Notes: generated by a model not told the origin, from the sequence alone. A stretch of DNA of 64,000 nt from Salvator merianae (GCA_003586115.2 QVOM02000057.1:1370163-1434162); one strand, 5' to 3'; shown: positions 46,301-58,020, counted from the first letter of the stretch. Program-made: numbers and translations.

Positions 46301-49300
46301 AAAGCAGAAGGTCTCAAGTTTGATCCCCGGCATCTCCCGGGAAGGAGGTTATAATAAATGACTTCTGTATCTACCACAAAAACTTGATGGATAAAAGCAG
46401 TGAGTTGGACCAGCCCCTTAGCACACCTGCTGCGATATAAACAGATGGAGACGGGGGAAAAAAAAACCAAGTCTGTAGGCTTCCTAGAAGCACAATGATA
46501 ACCATAGGAGAAAACGATCTAGGCCGGGTGGGGAGGCAGGTATTGGGAGCACCAGACATCTGAAAGCAACATGCCGTTGCCAATTCCCATTGGGGAAGTG
46601 ATCCCATATTAAAGGAGGCATCCCGGAGAAGGCAGTGAAGAGAAACTTAGCAACTAGTGTAATATTCTGGGAATAGCCTGATGCATCTGCCAAGAATAGG
46701 GGAGGTCTGTCTTGCAACAGACTCTCCGTTTTAAGTGCACCAGGGAAAAGCAGTTCCAATCCAGCATCTAAAGCACCAGTGGCTCGCATTTAGGAAGTGG
46801 AGAGGAACCTAAAACAGGCCCACACTAGAGCCAGTCCCTCCTGCTAGGCCTTTGCTAGAGAAGGAAATCAGAGGACACCCTGTTTGGCTAAAGAAACAGG
46901 AAGCCACAAAGAAACGGGCTCATCTGTATTCCACAGGGACATGCGGAATGAGCAAAAGGGTGAAAGTAAAGGGGAGGAATACTAATAAAGTAAGGCAGAA
47001 ATGTCTGGTTGGTCAGTGAGGCTCTTCAATCTGGACTGGTCACTGGAGCAGGTTGCCACAGGAGGCGGTGGGCTCTCCTTCGCTGGAGGCCTTCAAGCAG
47101 AAGCTGGACAGACATCTGTCTGGGGTGGTTTAGCGAATCCGGCATTGAGCAGGGGGTTGGACTTGATGACCCTGGAGGTCCCTTCCAACTCCATGATTCT
47201 ATAATTAAATCTATACATTTTTCCGGCCCCAGAACCACTGCGTCTGCTCATTTATAGATTATCATACACTGCCCTGAGACTGAGATAGTAGGTGGTATAA
47301 AAATCTAAATAAATAAATAAGCAGGGCCTCCATAAACCACAGGAGTCTATCTTGGGATAGCAGTCATTAACGCTCGCTACTGAAAAGCAGGTGCAACTAA
47401 CTCCCATATATTGCTTTACTGTATTCTGCAGCAGGATTGAACTAAACAGGGTTAGGATTTGGCAGCATTTAAACCTAAGCACCAGCAAAGATGCTAGACG
47501 TGGGCTGCTAAAATAGGTGGCAAACTGAAAGAAAAAGGCAAAGACTGAATAATTTGTAACCGAAACTCTTGTTACATCCAAGGCACAAATTGCAACGCCA
47601 AGGAACACACCCTGTTCCTATATTTTTTTTAAAAAAAGTAACAGTAATTTGTAAGAGTGTAATTCAAAGAGAAAGACAAGGTTTATAGCTGGATCAAAAG
47701 GATGGAAACCTTATCCGACAAAGCATTAGATACAGTATCTGACGCTTGGTCAGATAAGGTTTTGATCCTAGGCAGTAACAATTTGCAGCTTCTGTGAAAG
47801 ACTGGAAAATTGGCATCTGTTTTGTTTATTTAGAATTGCAGAACCAGAATGCCCCTTTCCTAGAGTTGTTTCCAAGCATATCTACATGTATTTTTCAAAA
47901 AATAAAAACCTCTCTAATTCTTAAGGACTTGAAACTTGATTTTTACAATACGATCACAAGGGAAAGGCATCCCTAGATTCTTCTCACGCTACCAGACTTT
48001 GCAATATGAAATTCAGGCTGCAGTTTCCTAGACCGACTGCCATATAAAACAATAACAGTTCTGGCGGCATTTAAGAACCGAGTGACTGTAAATCCACACA
48101 CCGTTCCCCTAAGCCCTGGTGGCTTTTTACGACTGAGCAAATATATTTAGACATGAGTAAGCTGCTGCCAAAGGAGGAGGAGAAGGAGGGTGGGAGACAG
48201 AAACGTTTTAAAAGAGGCAGATTTGATGCATGCCAGGCAAGCGAATGGGCTCCGAGCGGACGGGAAGGGAAAATGGACTCCATAAACATCTCTGCTTCTG
48301 ATTTCCTCAGACTGTATGAAGCCGAGGGATCGGATTTATAGGGGCGTGAGAGCCTCCCACAAGGACTAAAGGAGAAAAGAAAGATGAGCAAGGGAGAACG
48401 CGAGGCACAAAGCCCGACCGCCCGCTCCTCCATCAGTGGTTTCACTTACCTGTCATTAGCCACCCTGGTGGTTCTGCCGCCTGCCCAGTCAACATGACTG
48501 CGATGCCCCCACCAGAGCTCCCCCACCCACCCCCGGCTTCGCTCACTGGTGCTCACAGAAACCTTTGACCGTGGTTAATGAGTGACGACAGATTCAGCCG
48601 GGCGCCTGCATAAACATCTCCTGTGGTTTTTGGAATCAGCAGAGCGTGGCTTCCTCTCCGCTGAGTGTGCTCGCGGTGGGATGGACGGAGGCATACAATG
48701 CTGTCACCGTGCCCCCCCGCCCCGGCTGAAGGGGGGCGCCCCACCCACCCACCCCGACCCCTTCCTCGCTGCGACAGCAATCCTGGAAGGGTGAATGGGA
48801 GGGGGGACTATTAAGGCTTGGAGGAAGGCGATGTCTGGAAGAGCTCGGGGGTGGTCAGCGTTCCTTTTAAACCAGGATTTTATTCATCAGGTAGAGGAGA
48901 GGGTAACTTTGATGATGTTGACGTCTTAATTCGAAACACGGTGGCTGCAGCTAGAATTGTCTCGGCACAAAAACGGAAAGGGGATAAAATACCTACAGTG
49001 GATGCTTAGTAGATTAAAATGACGGACCTCGCTGAGACGGGCAAATTGACCAACTTAGTGAGAAACAAGGCGGTGGAGAAGTTTGTTAAAAACTGGAAAG
49101 CCTTTATTGGCTTTCCACAGGAATTAGAGAATGAGCCTGTTATTGCTGGATTCGAAGAGGAAAGCGGAAAGAAGACAGATCAGGAGAATAAAAGAACTGA
49201 GAAAACAAGAAGCGTGAAATCTAGAAGAAACTTTTGAAGAATGGGGGAAGCCAACATGTAACAAACAAAGGTTATCTATGTGAATGTACCCATTTGGGAC

Positions 49301-52300
49301 TAAGACGTAGGTTTTATGTATTCTAAAATAATAAAAAAAGAAAAGCCCAGGGGTTTAGTCTCAAAAGGGCTTTGCAAGGAGAGATGGCAGGTGGCTTCAA
49401 ACCTGCAGCCTTGAGTTCAAGTTCTGCTCCTTACGTAGAATACACGTGGGGGTCTTAGGAAAGTGGTAAAAAAAATTGCAAGCAAGCTATTTTCCAGCAC
49501 TCTATACTTGAAGCGATAGCCCTTAACCCTTGGTCTCCAGGGACGACAAAACATAAAGCTTTGACAACCAGAGAGCAAAAGAATGCAGAACTGCCACCTT
49601 CTCCACACCCAGCATAAGGAGCTACAGGCAAATGTTTAACAGGAAGGTCAGTGGATGGGGTCTTCTTAAGCGAATGGATTCTGCCGTCCCAGCTCTGCCA
49701 CCCTGCCCGTTTAGAAGGTTTAGAAGGCACACCAAAAATAAAAGCAGTCAATATAGAGATAAACGCCACCGTCACCATCCATCAGCAACATCCTAGCAAC
49801 AGACACGACAGCCAATCTCTGCCCGACTCCATACGGAGCGGCCTCCTCTGTGTATTTTCCGGATGAACAAATTGGCCTTTTCCACTTCTCTGCGAAGTAC
49901 ACAGACTTGTGCAAATGCATGCATTTTTGCTAGCGCCCAGCACACGATCCAGAGGCGCACTGTTTACACAGATACGCCATTTGGCCCGCGAACGGCCATT
50001 TTATGTAACAAGCATGTAAGCAGGAATATGCAGGTGTGGAGAAACTGTGTCACGTTGATCGTAGTCAAAAGGCTGAGAAGCAATAAGCTAAAAAAAAAAA
50101 AGTCTTCCCTTGATTTCCTGCATTCGAATAGAACTGGACGATGACAATTCACATATAAAGGATGTGAAAGAGAATCCAGATTTTAGAAATTAAACTTTTT
50201 TCAACTGCTCCATTCCTATCGAGAAATCCACAAGCCTCCCCCACAAATCCGTCACTGGAAGCAAACTCACCGCCATCCGGAGCGCCCCGCTTGGGCTGTA
50301 CACGGCCAGTTGCCTGAAGGGCTCGTTGTGTTCACTGAAGGAGATGCTCATGGCCAGCAGGGCATTGCAACTCCTCAACTGGCAGAAGCTGTGCAGCTCC
50401 TGCTCCAAACCCGGTCGGCGCAAGAATTCCTGGACACAGGGAGCAGAAGGTTTTATTTTCAGAAATGTTTTATTTTGCCAGTCCATTGTTTTTACTGACT
50501 GTTGACCAACTCACCTGTAGATTCACATATATAGCACTGAGGGCGATGACAACTTCTCTCCCAGAGAGGGTCTTCAGGTCCTTGCGGAGCATTTGTTCTG
50601 TGGTGAGGCCTGGGAGGCAAAAAGACAGAGGGGGCATGAACAGGATCTTTCCTGGGGAGAAGGAGCAAAATGGTCACCAGGTGTTAAGGGCCTGATGATG
50701 ATTTTAAACCGGCTGCAGGCGCCAGCCAAATACTGCAGCAGCAAGCAATATTCTGGAGAAAAGCCCTCTGGAACAATTGCTTGCTGCCTAGACAGCACGG
50801 GCCACACGCTGTCTGTGCATGTTTTTGGGAGCATTTTGCCAGCATGAAAGACCTGGAAGTGTGCGATCATGACCAATGCACGCGTGTGGCTGTCTTTCAG
50901 CCTCCACACATGCACAGCGGCCACAGTGAAGATGGCGGCTCTGTCCAGAAGTTAAGTAATAGCGCTCTTTTGGGAAAACCCATCACTGAAATAGTCTGTC
51001 GCGTGTTTTGGGGGGGCATAGTGTAGCTACGGTGGAGTTGCCACAGATATGTGTGGCAATCCCACCATAGTGATGCCATAATGGCGCTATATTCCCCTTG
51101 TCTGGATCAGGCCTTCGTTTAACTTTAGGACTGTGCATTGGGTTTCCGACGGAGGTACCTGAAACATCAAACTTTGCACTCTGTAGAGCCTCAAATATGT
51201 CTTTTCTTGGGGGCAAATCAGGGAACTTTCTTTCCAAAAGAGAAGCGTATTGGATGTCTTTCGGCGTCACTTTGCCGGCTTCCGGAGCCATATTGACACA
51301 ATCCAGCACTATTGTACCTGCAAAACCAACCAAGAACCAGAATTCTGATGCAGAACAATTTAATCTGGAGAAACTCTGTACGTGTGCAGCACAAAATAAG
51401 CTTGCCTTGGTCAGTCTTAATAAATTCACAGCACTACAGAGGGCCTGTTTTGCTAGATCAAATTCCGCTTCTTTGATTTCAAGCTTTCAGGCAGCAAAGG
51501 ATTCTTGCCATCAGAAGAATCCTGTATAACCCCAAAAGCCATCTCACCGTGCAGGAGAGCAGCAGTCTGTCTGTCCAGAACATCCTCTGAGCTCTGCAGG
51601 ATCCTCTCTGTCACCAGAGTGGCACACGAGCCCACAAGTTCCGCTGTCACTTTGCACGAAAGTCTTCTTTCCCGCTCCAGAGGACGATGGTCTATCACCT
51701 CAACAACCGCCTCCTCCAGGGCCGTGTCCTCACTGCAAGACGAAAGAGGCAGCATAATCCACACCTGCTGCTGTGTGAGTGGATGCCACGGAACATTTAT
51801 TTATTTGTTTACCTTGGGGAAATTTTTATTTACCTAGAATAAGCGGAGGAAGGAAAAACAGGTCCTGTCTGAACTGGCATCTCTTCAAACTTGGCAACTA
51901 CCTAGCACAGCTTCTAGCTAAAATATTAAAGAAAGGACTAGCTTGGACATTACCAGTAATTTTTTTGTTGGCTTTCTAGATATCCGTGGACTCAACATTC
52001 AGGCAAAAATAAAGCAGGCTTCGTTCTTTGCCATCACGGCCTCCACCCTTCTGCCTACCTTGGAAGGACATGGTGATCAACCAGGGTTAGAGAAAGGAGA
52101 CCCGATTGGTGCAAAGCAGCAAGGTTTATCTCGTCCCGGAAGATGAGCAGGTGTTCAGGTATTTGCTGTTCTCGGAGGAAGAAGGTGCTTTCTGTGCGCA
52201 GAGGGAAATCCGAACGGGGGATGTTTAGGACTGGCACGAATGCCACCTTGGAATCTGGAGTGGTCTGCAGGGTAAGGAAAGAAGAGCATCAAGACTCTTG

Positions 52301-55300
52301 CAGACTCTCCCTCCTTTATCTGTACCTAACTGGTTTCTGAAAATTGACCTTATAATGAAAATCTGTATAACGAAAGCAGTTATTCCATGAACAGAAAAAA
52401 TTCTAACTCATTCTAAACCCATTCCGACATCACCCTAAATGCCTAATACCAAAGGGGTAAAGCTATCTAACACAATCAAACAGAATGGATAAATATAAAT
52501 AATAATCTTGTGTCTAAATTGCCTCCACCGATCACTAAGCATGCCAGTATCTGCAAACCACAGATACGGCACGTGGGTTTCATTAAACAACACATGAAGA
52601 ACAGAATAGTTCTGGATCCAGATCAAGTCCCGGATGGAGACAGGCCATGGCAACATTCAGAGAAGAGAGCATCACCTTCAAGACGGACTCACTGGCCAGC
52701 CTCAGACCTGGAGGGGCATGCAAGCAAATAAAAGGCCCACCTTAGCAAAGAAGTAAGCCAAAGCCAGGGCGGAAACCATGGAATCCAGGTCACAAGACTC
52801 ATTTCCCAACACCACATGGACTTCTTGCTTGTTCTGAATATGGTCCTGCCAAATGTGGGTGGAAGGAAAAGAAATACCAAAAAAAGAACATTAGACAGGG
52901 TTGAGTTCAATTTCAATTTCAGCACCCCATAAAACTACCTCTTGCCTCTCTGAAGCTTCAAGTCTGTTGGGTTTCTCTTGCGGGTAACTGAGCCACTGGT
53001 GTCATTTTTTAAAGCTAAGAGTATTGTCTTGTTTGGATCTTTTTTTTGTATTCATACAATTTTATTACGCATAACACATCCTAATACAAAACAGAAAATC
53101 TAAAAGCAGCAATAGGTACAACTTATACTTTATTTGGTGACTTCCGATCTTCTTCCACACAATTTGCTTGTTATTTTTAGGTCTTTGCTCATCTTGCTAA
53201 CTCCTACACCACCCCGATGTCTTTGTCTTCTCTTTATTCCTTGAAACCTGAAATTTGTAATTCTTTCTCCGTTTTCTGTTTCAGCAGATGGCCAATAAAG
53301 TGTTGCCAGTTCTTAATAAAGATTGCTGGATTAGTGCCTAAGGATGAAGGTGTGACTGGGCCCTATGACCAAGGGGAGGCACTGCTGTTCCTTATGTCCA
53401 CAAGCCCCCCGTTACACCTCTTTGAGGACAGTGGAAATCAGGTTTGACGCAGCCATAGACCCTCAGAAGTTCCAGCTGCCTCCAAGGAGTTATTTCCAGG
53501 CTGTGTAACTTGCTTGGGCTCCATTCCCCGGCTTCGTCGCCAGAGGAACCCAAGAAAGGTGCCCTTGTTTGCTTCTGCTCTCCCTTTGCCCCTGTCCCTT
53601 TTACAGGCAGCCTTTGCTTCCCAGCAACTGCAGAATGCCAGGACCCATTTGCCAGAGTTCAGGAGATAAACCAGACACAGATAAAGTGGGTATACGGAAA
53701 CCGGGAGAGGCAAATGCACAAACAGGCAGAGATGGACGCAAGGCAAAAGGAGAATTAGAATTAGGTTACAGAGGGTATTTTTTTAAATAAACCCATCAGA
53801 CAGGCATCAGCACTTTCCGCTAAAAGGCACTCTAAGAGAGTCTGATGTGCTTTTAGGAGGTTCTCATGTTAATGGTAGTGGAGTGAGTGATGCCAGAGTC
53901 AGACTCTACCTCTCCAAACACATCAGTCCAGTGCTATTGTAGATAATTTCCCTCCCTAACAGTCCCATGAGAGCTTTTAGTCATCCTAATTCACATGATG
54001 GCAGCTTTCAGCAAACCCAGCATGGAGAGCCTCAGTTTTCCCAGCTGTGAAATGAGGTGTTATGATACGCTGATGTGGGGGTTCTAAAAAAATGCGGTCT
54101 GGCAACTCTGCCTCATCCACACGATGTCCAGGGTTGCTACAGAGCATTAAAACGGAGCAGCATTAAACGGAGAATCCCTTTATTTCTTGCTTAGATCTCT
54201 GAAAGACAGCCAACACAAAGAGCGTTTGGCAAAACTTTCTTCTAAGTTCTCTCTGCCTAAAAGCTCCTGCAGCTGTTGGTAGGATCGTCTGTTGATAAAC
54301 AACAGCTTGGGTATTCAGTTACTGCAACAAATTTGCAGCAAGAAAGAAAAACAGTCAAGATATCCCAAAGCAACCTGCCAAGTGCTTCTTTTCTGGCTCC
54401 GTTCACACAGGCACCAAAAGGGGCACCTCGTCCCAATAGATCTTCAGGGAGAGCACCCCTGGCTGTAGCACCCTTGAGGAATTTCACGGGACAGCGGCTA
54501 GGAACAGGGCATTCTCTGTAATGGCCCCCCCTTTTGGAACAGCTTACCAAGTGTCTATTTTGGATTCTTTTCAGCTGGGTCTTTTCAGGAATGAGAGGAT
54601 TTGATGATTGCTGGACTTTTTTTTAGACACTGCCTTATAGGGAAGATTTTAATTGTTGTTTTTGTCTTGTTGCTTTTTATAGTTTATTCTGTATACTGCT
54701 GTGAGACTACAGTGAAGAATGGTATAAAAGTCCTCTACATAAACAAATGAACTTCTGAGGACAATCTCTGTGAGAGCCTGGCAAATGTGGCTCCCTGTGA
54801 TGGGACAAAAACTGATGGATGAGATGCACAATGGGTTAAACCAATTTTACAGTCTTAGCAGACCATCAGATAACAAGCAAAGTGGTCAATGTGTGTCCCT
54901 GCCAGAGGTTGTTGGACCACAATTCCCATAATTCCTTGTCAAGAGCCATGGTGGGCACTAGAGGTAACGGGAGTTGTCGTGAGGATCAAGGGCTTGATTT
55001 AAGGGACTAAGAAAGGGGGCTCTTCCTCTCAAACCTTGGGGAATCCCTTGTCAATCAAAGCCGGCACGAAGAGAGGTGCAAAATATGCAAAAGTTCTCAG
55101 ATTTGCGTTTTGAAAAGCAAAGAACTTCTGGTGAACTTCAGGGTTGTCCCTAGAAGAGCTGGTCCTGCCGAATTTGCCCTTCCTTGCAAACAGAAGTGTC
55201 TTTACTCAGATGAGTCACAGAGCTGATCATTGCAAGATTGCTTCAAATGCCTATACAGTTACTTCAGCAAAAAGAGAGGAACGCCAATCAGAGAGAGAGC

Positions 55301-57756
55301 TGCAGACAGGGGCAGGAAAAGAAGACCTCTGATTCATAAACCAACAGGAAAACACAAGACCATTTACCCATCGCATTCACAAGGCCCTGACCTTTGGGTT
55401 TTGAAATGCTGCTCAGAGATCGGCTTAAGGTAAAGAGAGATGGTAATCAGAAAAACAGAATTTTGCTATCAGTTCCTATGCCATCACCAAGTCAAACTAA
55501 GGCACACCACTTCACCATGGACACAAATCAGAAATAAATATCCACCGCTGTCACTACTGAATGAGTCCAACATGAGTGCCTTTACAGGAACTTCTACGCA
55601 GTTTTCTTTGCAGAGATATAGAAGTGGTTTGCCATTGCCCTCTTCCAGGGAGAGGTTGGAGATCAAATTTATGACCCTCTGTTTTCCAGCCAGTTTGCAC
55701 TACCACTGACCTATGGTCACTTCCAATTTGTTATTTTTGGGAACCACTGAGTGGGTTCTGCTTCCTGTTTACTTCTTGGGCACCTCTACGCAATTTTCTC
55801 AGCAGAGGTAAAAGTGTTTGCGATAGCCTACTTGCAGGAAGAAGATGGAGATCAAATCTGCACCCCTCCACCTTCCAGATACAATTCTTTCTGTTTGCTC
55901 TACCACTGACCTACAGTCACTCCACTAGGGTGGACAAAATCTCCACTAACAGTTAAGTGTCCAGTTTGGGCAAGATTCACAGCCAGCTGCACTCCAAAAG
56001 ATTTCACATCTTAAGATAAGGTTACTTGCTGCTGTTTATATTAACATTGGTCAGGCTAAGGGCTGGGTGCTGGGTGTGGTTCAGTGCATACAATGTATTA
56101 TCTCTGAATCCAGCTAGAAAGAGACTGATGCAGATTTTCAAAGATACATAAGAACGCTGGCCATTCTGCAAACCAGTCACTAATTCTGTTTTTGAAAGCT
56201 GCACGTACATTTGAACCAAAGCCTGCAAATTAAATTACTAATCATCTGGCTTAGCTCCCAGGTCACTTTGACTGCTAAATCAAATTCAGTTTCTTTCCAC
56301 CCACCCCTAAGAACTATCAAAAGGCTGCAAATGATTACAATATACATATAAGCTCAGTAATGATTTTGGGGTACATGTGTATGTGCATAAAGTTTGGAAG
56401 TGAGACATATAAATGCACACCCTCAATCCCACAGCTTTTCCAAGCACTTTTTGTTTATAATACTTGTGATTGATATAGATACATTTTACTAGATACAGTC
56501 CTAGATAAATATCTCATCTATTTCATATGCGGAAGTATTTTTGCTGAATTCCTGGGGTGTTAAAAGAGAGAAACAAAGACAGAAACAGATCAGGGCTGGA
56601 CAAACTCTGCCCTCCAGATATTGCCAGATTAAACCTTCTACAAGCCCCAGAGTACCCAGCAAGGAACGAAGGAAGGTATAACTCAAGAACCAGAATTTGA
56701 CTACATTACGTGTTATATCATACCGTTATGTCATTACATTGCGATTACCCCAGGGTGGGTCACAGAACTACAGAACTGTACTCACTTATAAATAAATTTT
56801 ATTTATGAAGATGTACAGATATAGAAATATCGATAGTGATCATTTATGTGTTATTTGTACTTATAACCCAGTCTTCACCGCAGTGTCTCAGAGATGGCAA
56901 CAAAACCGACCCCCAGATTTTAGATTAAAATAATAAAATGTAACAGTACTTAAATAAAATATTGCTTAAATTCCTGAACATTAAAAGCAAGGATGCAAGC
57001 AGGTGGAAAGAAACAGAGAGATAAATTAAGATTAGCAGCAGGCGCTCCATTATCGCTGCGTCATTCTCTGGAGTGGTCCCCTAACTAGTGGAACACTGCC
57101 GTCCCCAGAAAACGGCCAGGCAATAATGTGGTGTATGGCTCAATGCCTACGGAGGGCCCCTCTTCGCCCACGTATTTGCCGGACAGTTTCCCTTCCACCG
57201 CTCCGGTGCTGTACGTTTCAGTTTTACAACTTTAACTGTTACGTTGCATTTGCAAACTACTGGTCTTAGCATCCGGCATAGGGCAGTGCAAAACTGTAAA
57301 TAATTATTAAATGATTATTAAATAAACGCAGGGCTCCCTCCCTCCCTTCTCCCTCCCTCTTTTCTTCCATCTCCTTTGCTTTCCTTCCTTCTCCATCCCT
57401 TCCTCCCTTCCTTTTTTCCTTCCTTCCTTCTCCCTCTTTCCTTCCTTCAACCTCCCTTCCTTTCCATGCTTCTCCCTCCCTCTCCTTTCTTCTCCATCCT
57501 TCTTTCCTTCCTTCTCCCTTCCTCTTTTCCTCTCTTCCTTCCTCCTCTTTCCTTCCTTCAACCTGCCTTCCTTTCTATCCTTCTCCCTTCATTTCTTCCT
57601 TCCCTCCCTCCCTCTGCCCCCCTTTTTCCCCTCCCCCACAGCAGCGCCACACAACGCTCCCCCTCCCCCCTCCCCCCGGCTTCCTTTCGCCTCCTGCGCC
57701 CCCTTCGCTCTCGGTACCTGCAGGGCGGCCCGGCAACCTCCCAAGAAGGCCTCCAT
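43337..57756 (-). CDS. PRUNE1: PRUNE1 exopolyphosphatase-type DHH phosphoesterase
   Basis: Eight coding exons on the minus strand: 57756-57718, 52833-52741, 52264-52059, 51732-51548, 51317-51159, 50609-50515, 50429-50271, 43810-43337. They join in phase to 469 residues (human 453). DHH-family motifs are present: GNESCDLDS (residues 23-31, metal-binding D28 and D30), FRDEIN (motif II), VDHH (residues 106-109), the IDHRP block and LDCVNM. The C-terminal DHHA2-type part and conserved tail [18 protein letters not shown] follow. The human enzyme hydrolyses short-chain polyphosphate and nucleoside tetraphosphates, has cAMP phosphodiesterase activity, and binds NME1 and GSK3. Exon 1 encodes [13 protein letters not shown], parallel to the human start. 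For exon 2, an alternative acceptor at 52845 would add four residues (DHIQ); the inner acceptor gives the human-like length. The human motif-II aspartate after RDEI is Asn here. Intron 7 is 6.5 kb and intron 1 is 4.9 kb. Confidence 0.96.
46107..46304 (-). mobile_element. 5S rRNA-derived retroposon with target duplication
   Basis: On the minus strand, a near-complete 5S rRNA sequence is followed by an AT-rich tail of about 57 bases (AACAAAAATTGCTTTTGAT and on). The unit is bounded by CCTTGGAAAG (46107-46116) and CCCTGGAAAG (46295-46304), a 9-of-10 match. This points to target-primed retroposition rather than a tandem 5S locus. Confidence 0.7.
46177..46294 (-). pseudogene. 5S rRNA-like sequence (pseudogene or SINE head)
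   Basis: 118 bases aligned from memory to vertebrate 5S rRNA. Blocks include CCACCCTGAACACGCCCGAT, then AAGCTAAGCAGGGTCGACC and GGATGGGAGACCACCTGGGA, ending GGTGCTGTAGGC with small changes. The internal control region is largely intact, but several substitutions (for example GGCCATGCC and ATGCTGGG for ATACCGGG) and a missing base pair suggest it is not a functional gene. Confidence 0.8.
47022..47208 (+). mobile_element. CR1 LINE 3' tail
   Basis: CTGGAGGCCTTCAAGCAGAA, then GGTTGGACTTGATGACCCTG, ending GATTCTATAATT, closely follows the tail at 24.2 kb. The preceding CTGGAGCAGGTTGCCACAGG is the CR1 coding end. Confidence 0.85.
47250..47325 (+). mobile_element. SINE-tail-like fragment
   Basis: ATCATACACTGCCCTGAGAC then GGTGGTATAAAAATC and an (AAAT)n tail resemble a SINE 3' end. 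Confidence 0.45.
47706..47762. repeat. 57-bp imperfect hairpin with inner palindrome
   Basis: The left arm AAACCTTATCCGACAAAGC pairs with the right arm GCTTGGTCAGATAAGGTTT (17 of 19). The loop contains AGATACAGTATCT, itself a palindrome. Located in PRUNE1 intron 7. Confidence 0.8.
48880..49245 (+). mobile_element. L1-type LINE ORF2 C-terminal remnant
   Basis: The plus strand encodes [20 protein letters not shown] then KIPTVDA, a stop, and in another frame [20 protein letters not shown] with [10 protein letters not shown]. This matches the end of squamate L1-type ORF2 proteins, which run from an A-A-R-I-x-x-A-Q motif to a W-K-P-F-I block. A stop and frameshift show it is dead. Confidence 0.6.
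50686..51113. mobile_element. Inverted-repeat DNA element, family C
   Basis: About 430 bp in PRUNE1 intron 5. The left end AAGGGCCTGATG and right end CTGGATCAGGCCTT are inverted. Near the right end lies an internal hairpin, GGTGGAGTTGCCACA against TGTGGCAATCCCACC (51030-51065). It contains no transposase frame. Related fragments lie at 34.2 and 40.5 kb. Confidence 0.55.
54640..54750 (+). mobile_element. SINE-tail-like fragment
   Basis: GTATACTGCTGTGAGACTAC then GGTATAAAAGTC and an AAAC-type end resemble the SINE tail seen at 47.27 kb. Confidence 0.4.
55560..55720 (-). mobile_element. SINE fragment, first of a tandem pair
   Basis: Contains CAGGAACTTCTACGCAGTTT, AGAAGTGGTTTGCCATTGCC and GGAGATCAAATTTATGACCC. 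The GGTTTGCCATTGCC block is the complement of a common squamate SINE body. The next 160 bases repeat the pattern. Confidence 0.5.
55770..55930 (-). mobile_element. SINE fragment, second of a tandem pair
   Basis: Contains GGGCACCTCTACGCAATTTT, then GATGGAGATCAAATCTGCAC and CTACCACTGACCTACAGTCA, which parallel the copy at 55560-55720 in order and orientation. Confidence 0.5.
57334..57625. repeat. Polypyrimidine (CCTTCC)-rich array
   Basis: About 290 bases of nearly pure pyrimidine on the plus strand, made of irregular CCTTCC and CTCC units. It lies in PRUNE1 intron 1 about 100 bases from exon 1. Confidence 0.9.
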
Positions 57757-58020
57757 GGCGGCCCGGAGCGAGGCAGGGCACGGAGGGCGGCGGGGCAGCC
57801 TCGCGCCCCCCCCCCGCTCTCCTCCTCCCCTTCTCCCCGGCTATACCGGTCAGGGGACGCGTGTGCCCGCCGCCCGCGGAAAGGGGCTCATGTCGTGCTT
57901 GTGTGGGACTGGCGGCGGACGGGGCGCCTCCTCAGGCGCGTCCCCTCAGGGGAGCAGGCAGCAGCAGCGCGGCGACAACGCCTTCGCCTCACAACACACA
58001 CGTTTGGACTGAGAGACACA

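Larger units (their letters stand above)
46077..46345 (+). mobile_element. tRNA-type SINE head split by an insertion
   Basis: GGCCCTAGCTTAGTGGTAGG contains an A-box-like TAGCTTAGTGG. After the inserted 5S-like element the SINE resumes with GCAGAAGGTCTCAAGTTTGA then TCCCCGGCATCTCCCGG, which carries the B-box-like part. Removing the insert restores a typical squamate tRNA-SINE head. Confidence 0.7.
43811..50270 (-). other. PRUNE1: PRUNE1 intron 7
   Basis: A 6.5-kb intron. It carries a nested SINE/5S element (46.1 kb), a CR1 tail (47.0 kb), a hairpin (47.7 kb) and an L1 remnant (48.9 kb). Between 43.9 and 46.0 kb nothing is recognised apart from a T-run at about 43896-43915. Near 48.4-48.8 kb the sequence is CpG-richer without a visible gene. 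Confidence 0.5.
52846..57717 (-). other. PRUNE1: PRUNE1 intron 1
   Basis: A 4.9-kb first intron. It includes a degraded MITE family B end (about 53322-53366), SINE fragments (54.65, 55.56 and 55.76 kb) and the polypyrimidine array at 57.33-57.63 kb. Elsewhere nothing is recognised. Confidence 0.5.

Noticed and set aside
48582..48794. Possible extra promoter or exon in the CpG-richer patch at 48.4-48.8 kb
   Set aside because: CpG content is raised, but no coding similarity or convincing splice pair was found within PRUNE1 intron 7.
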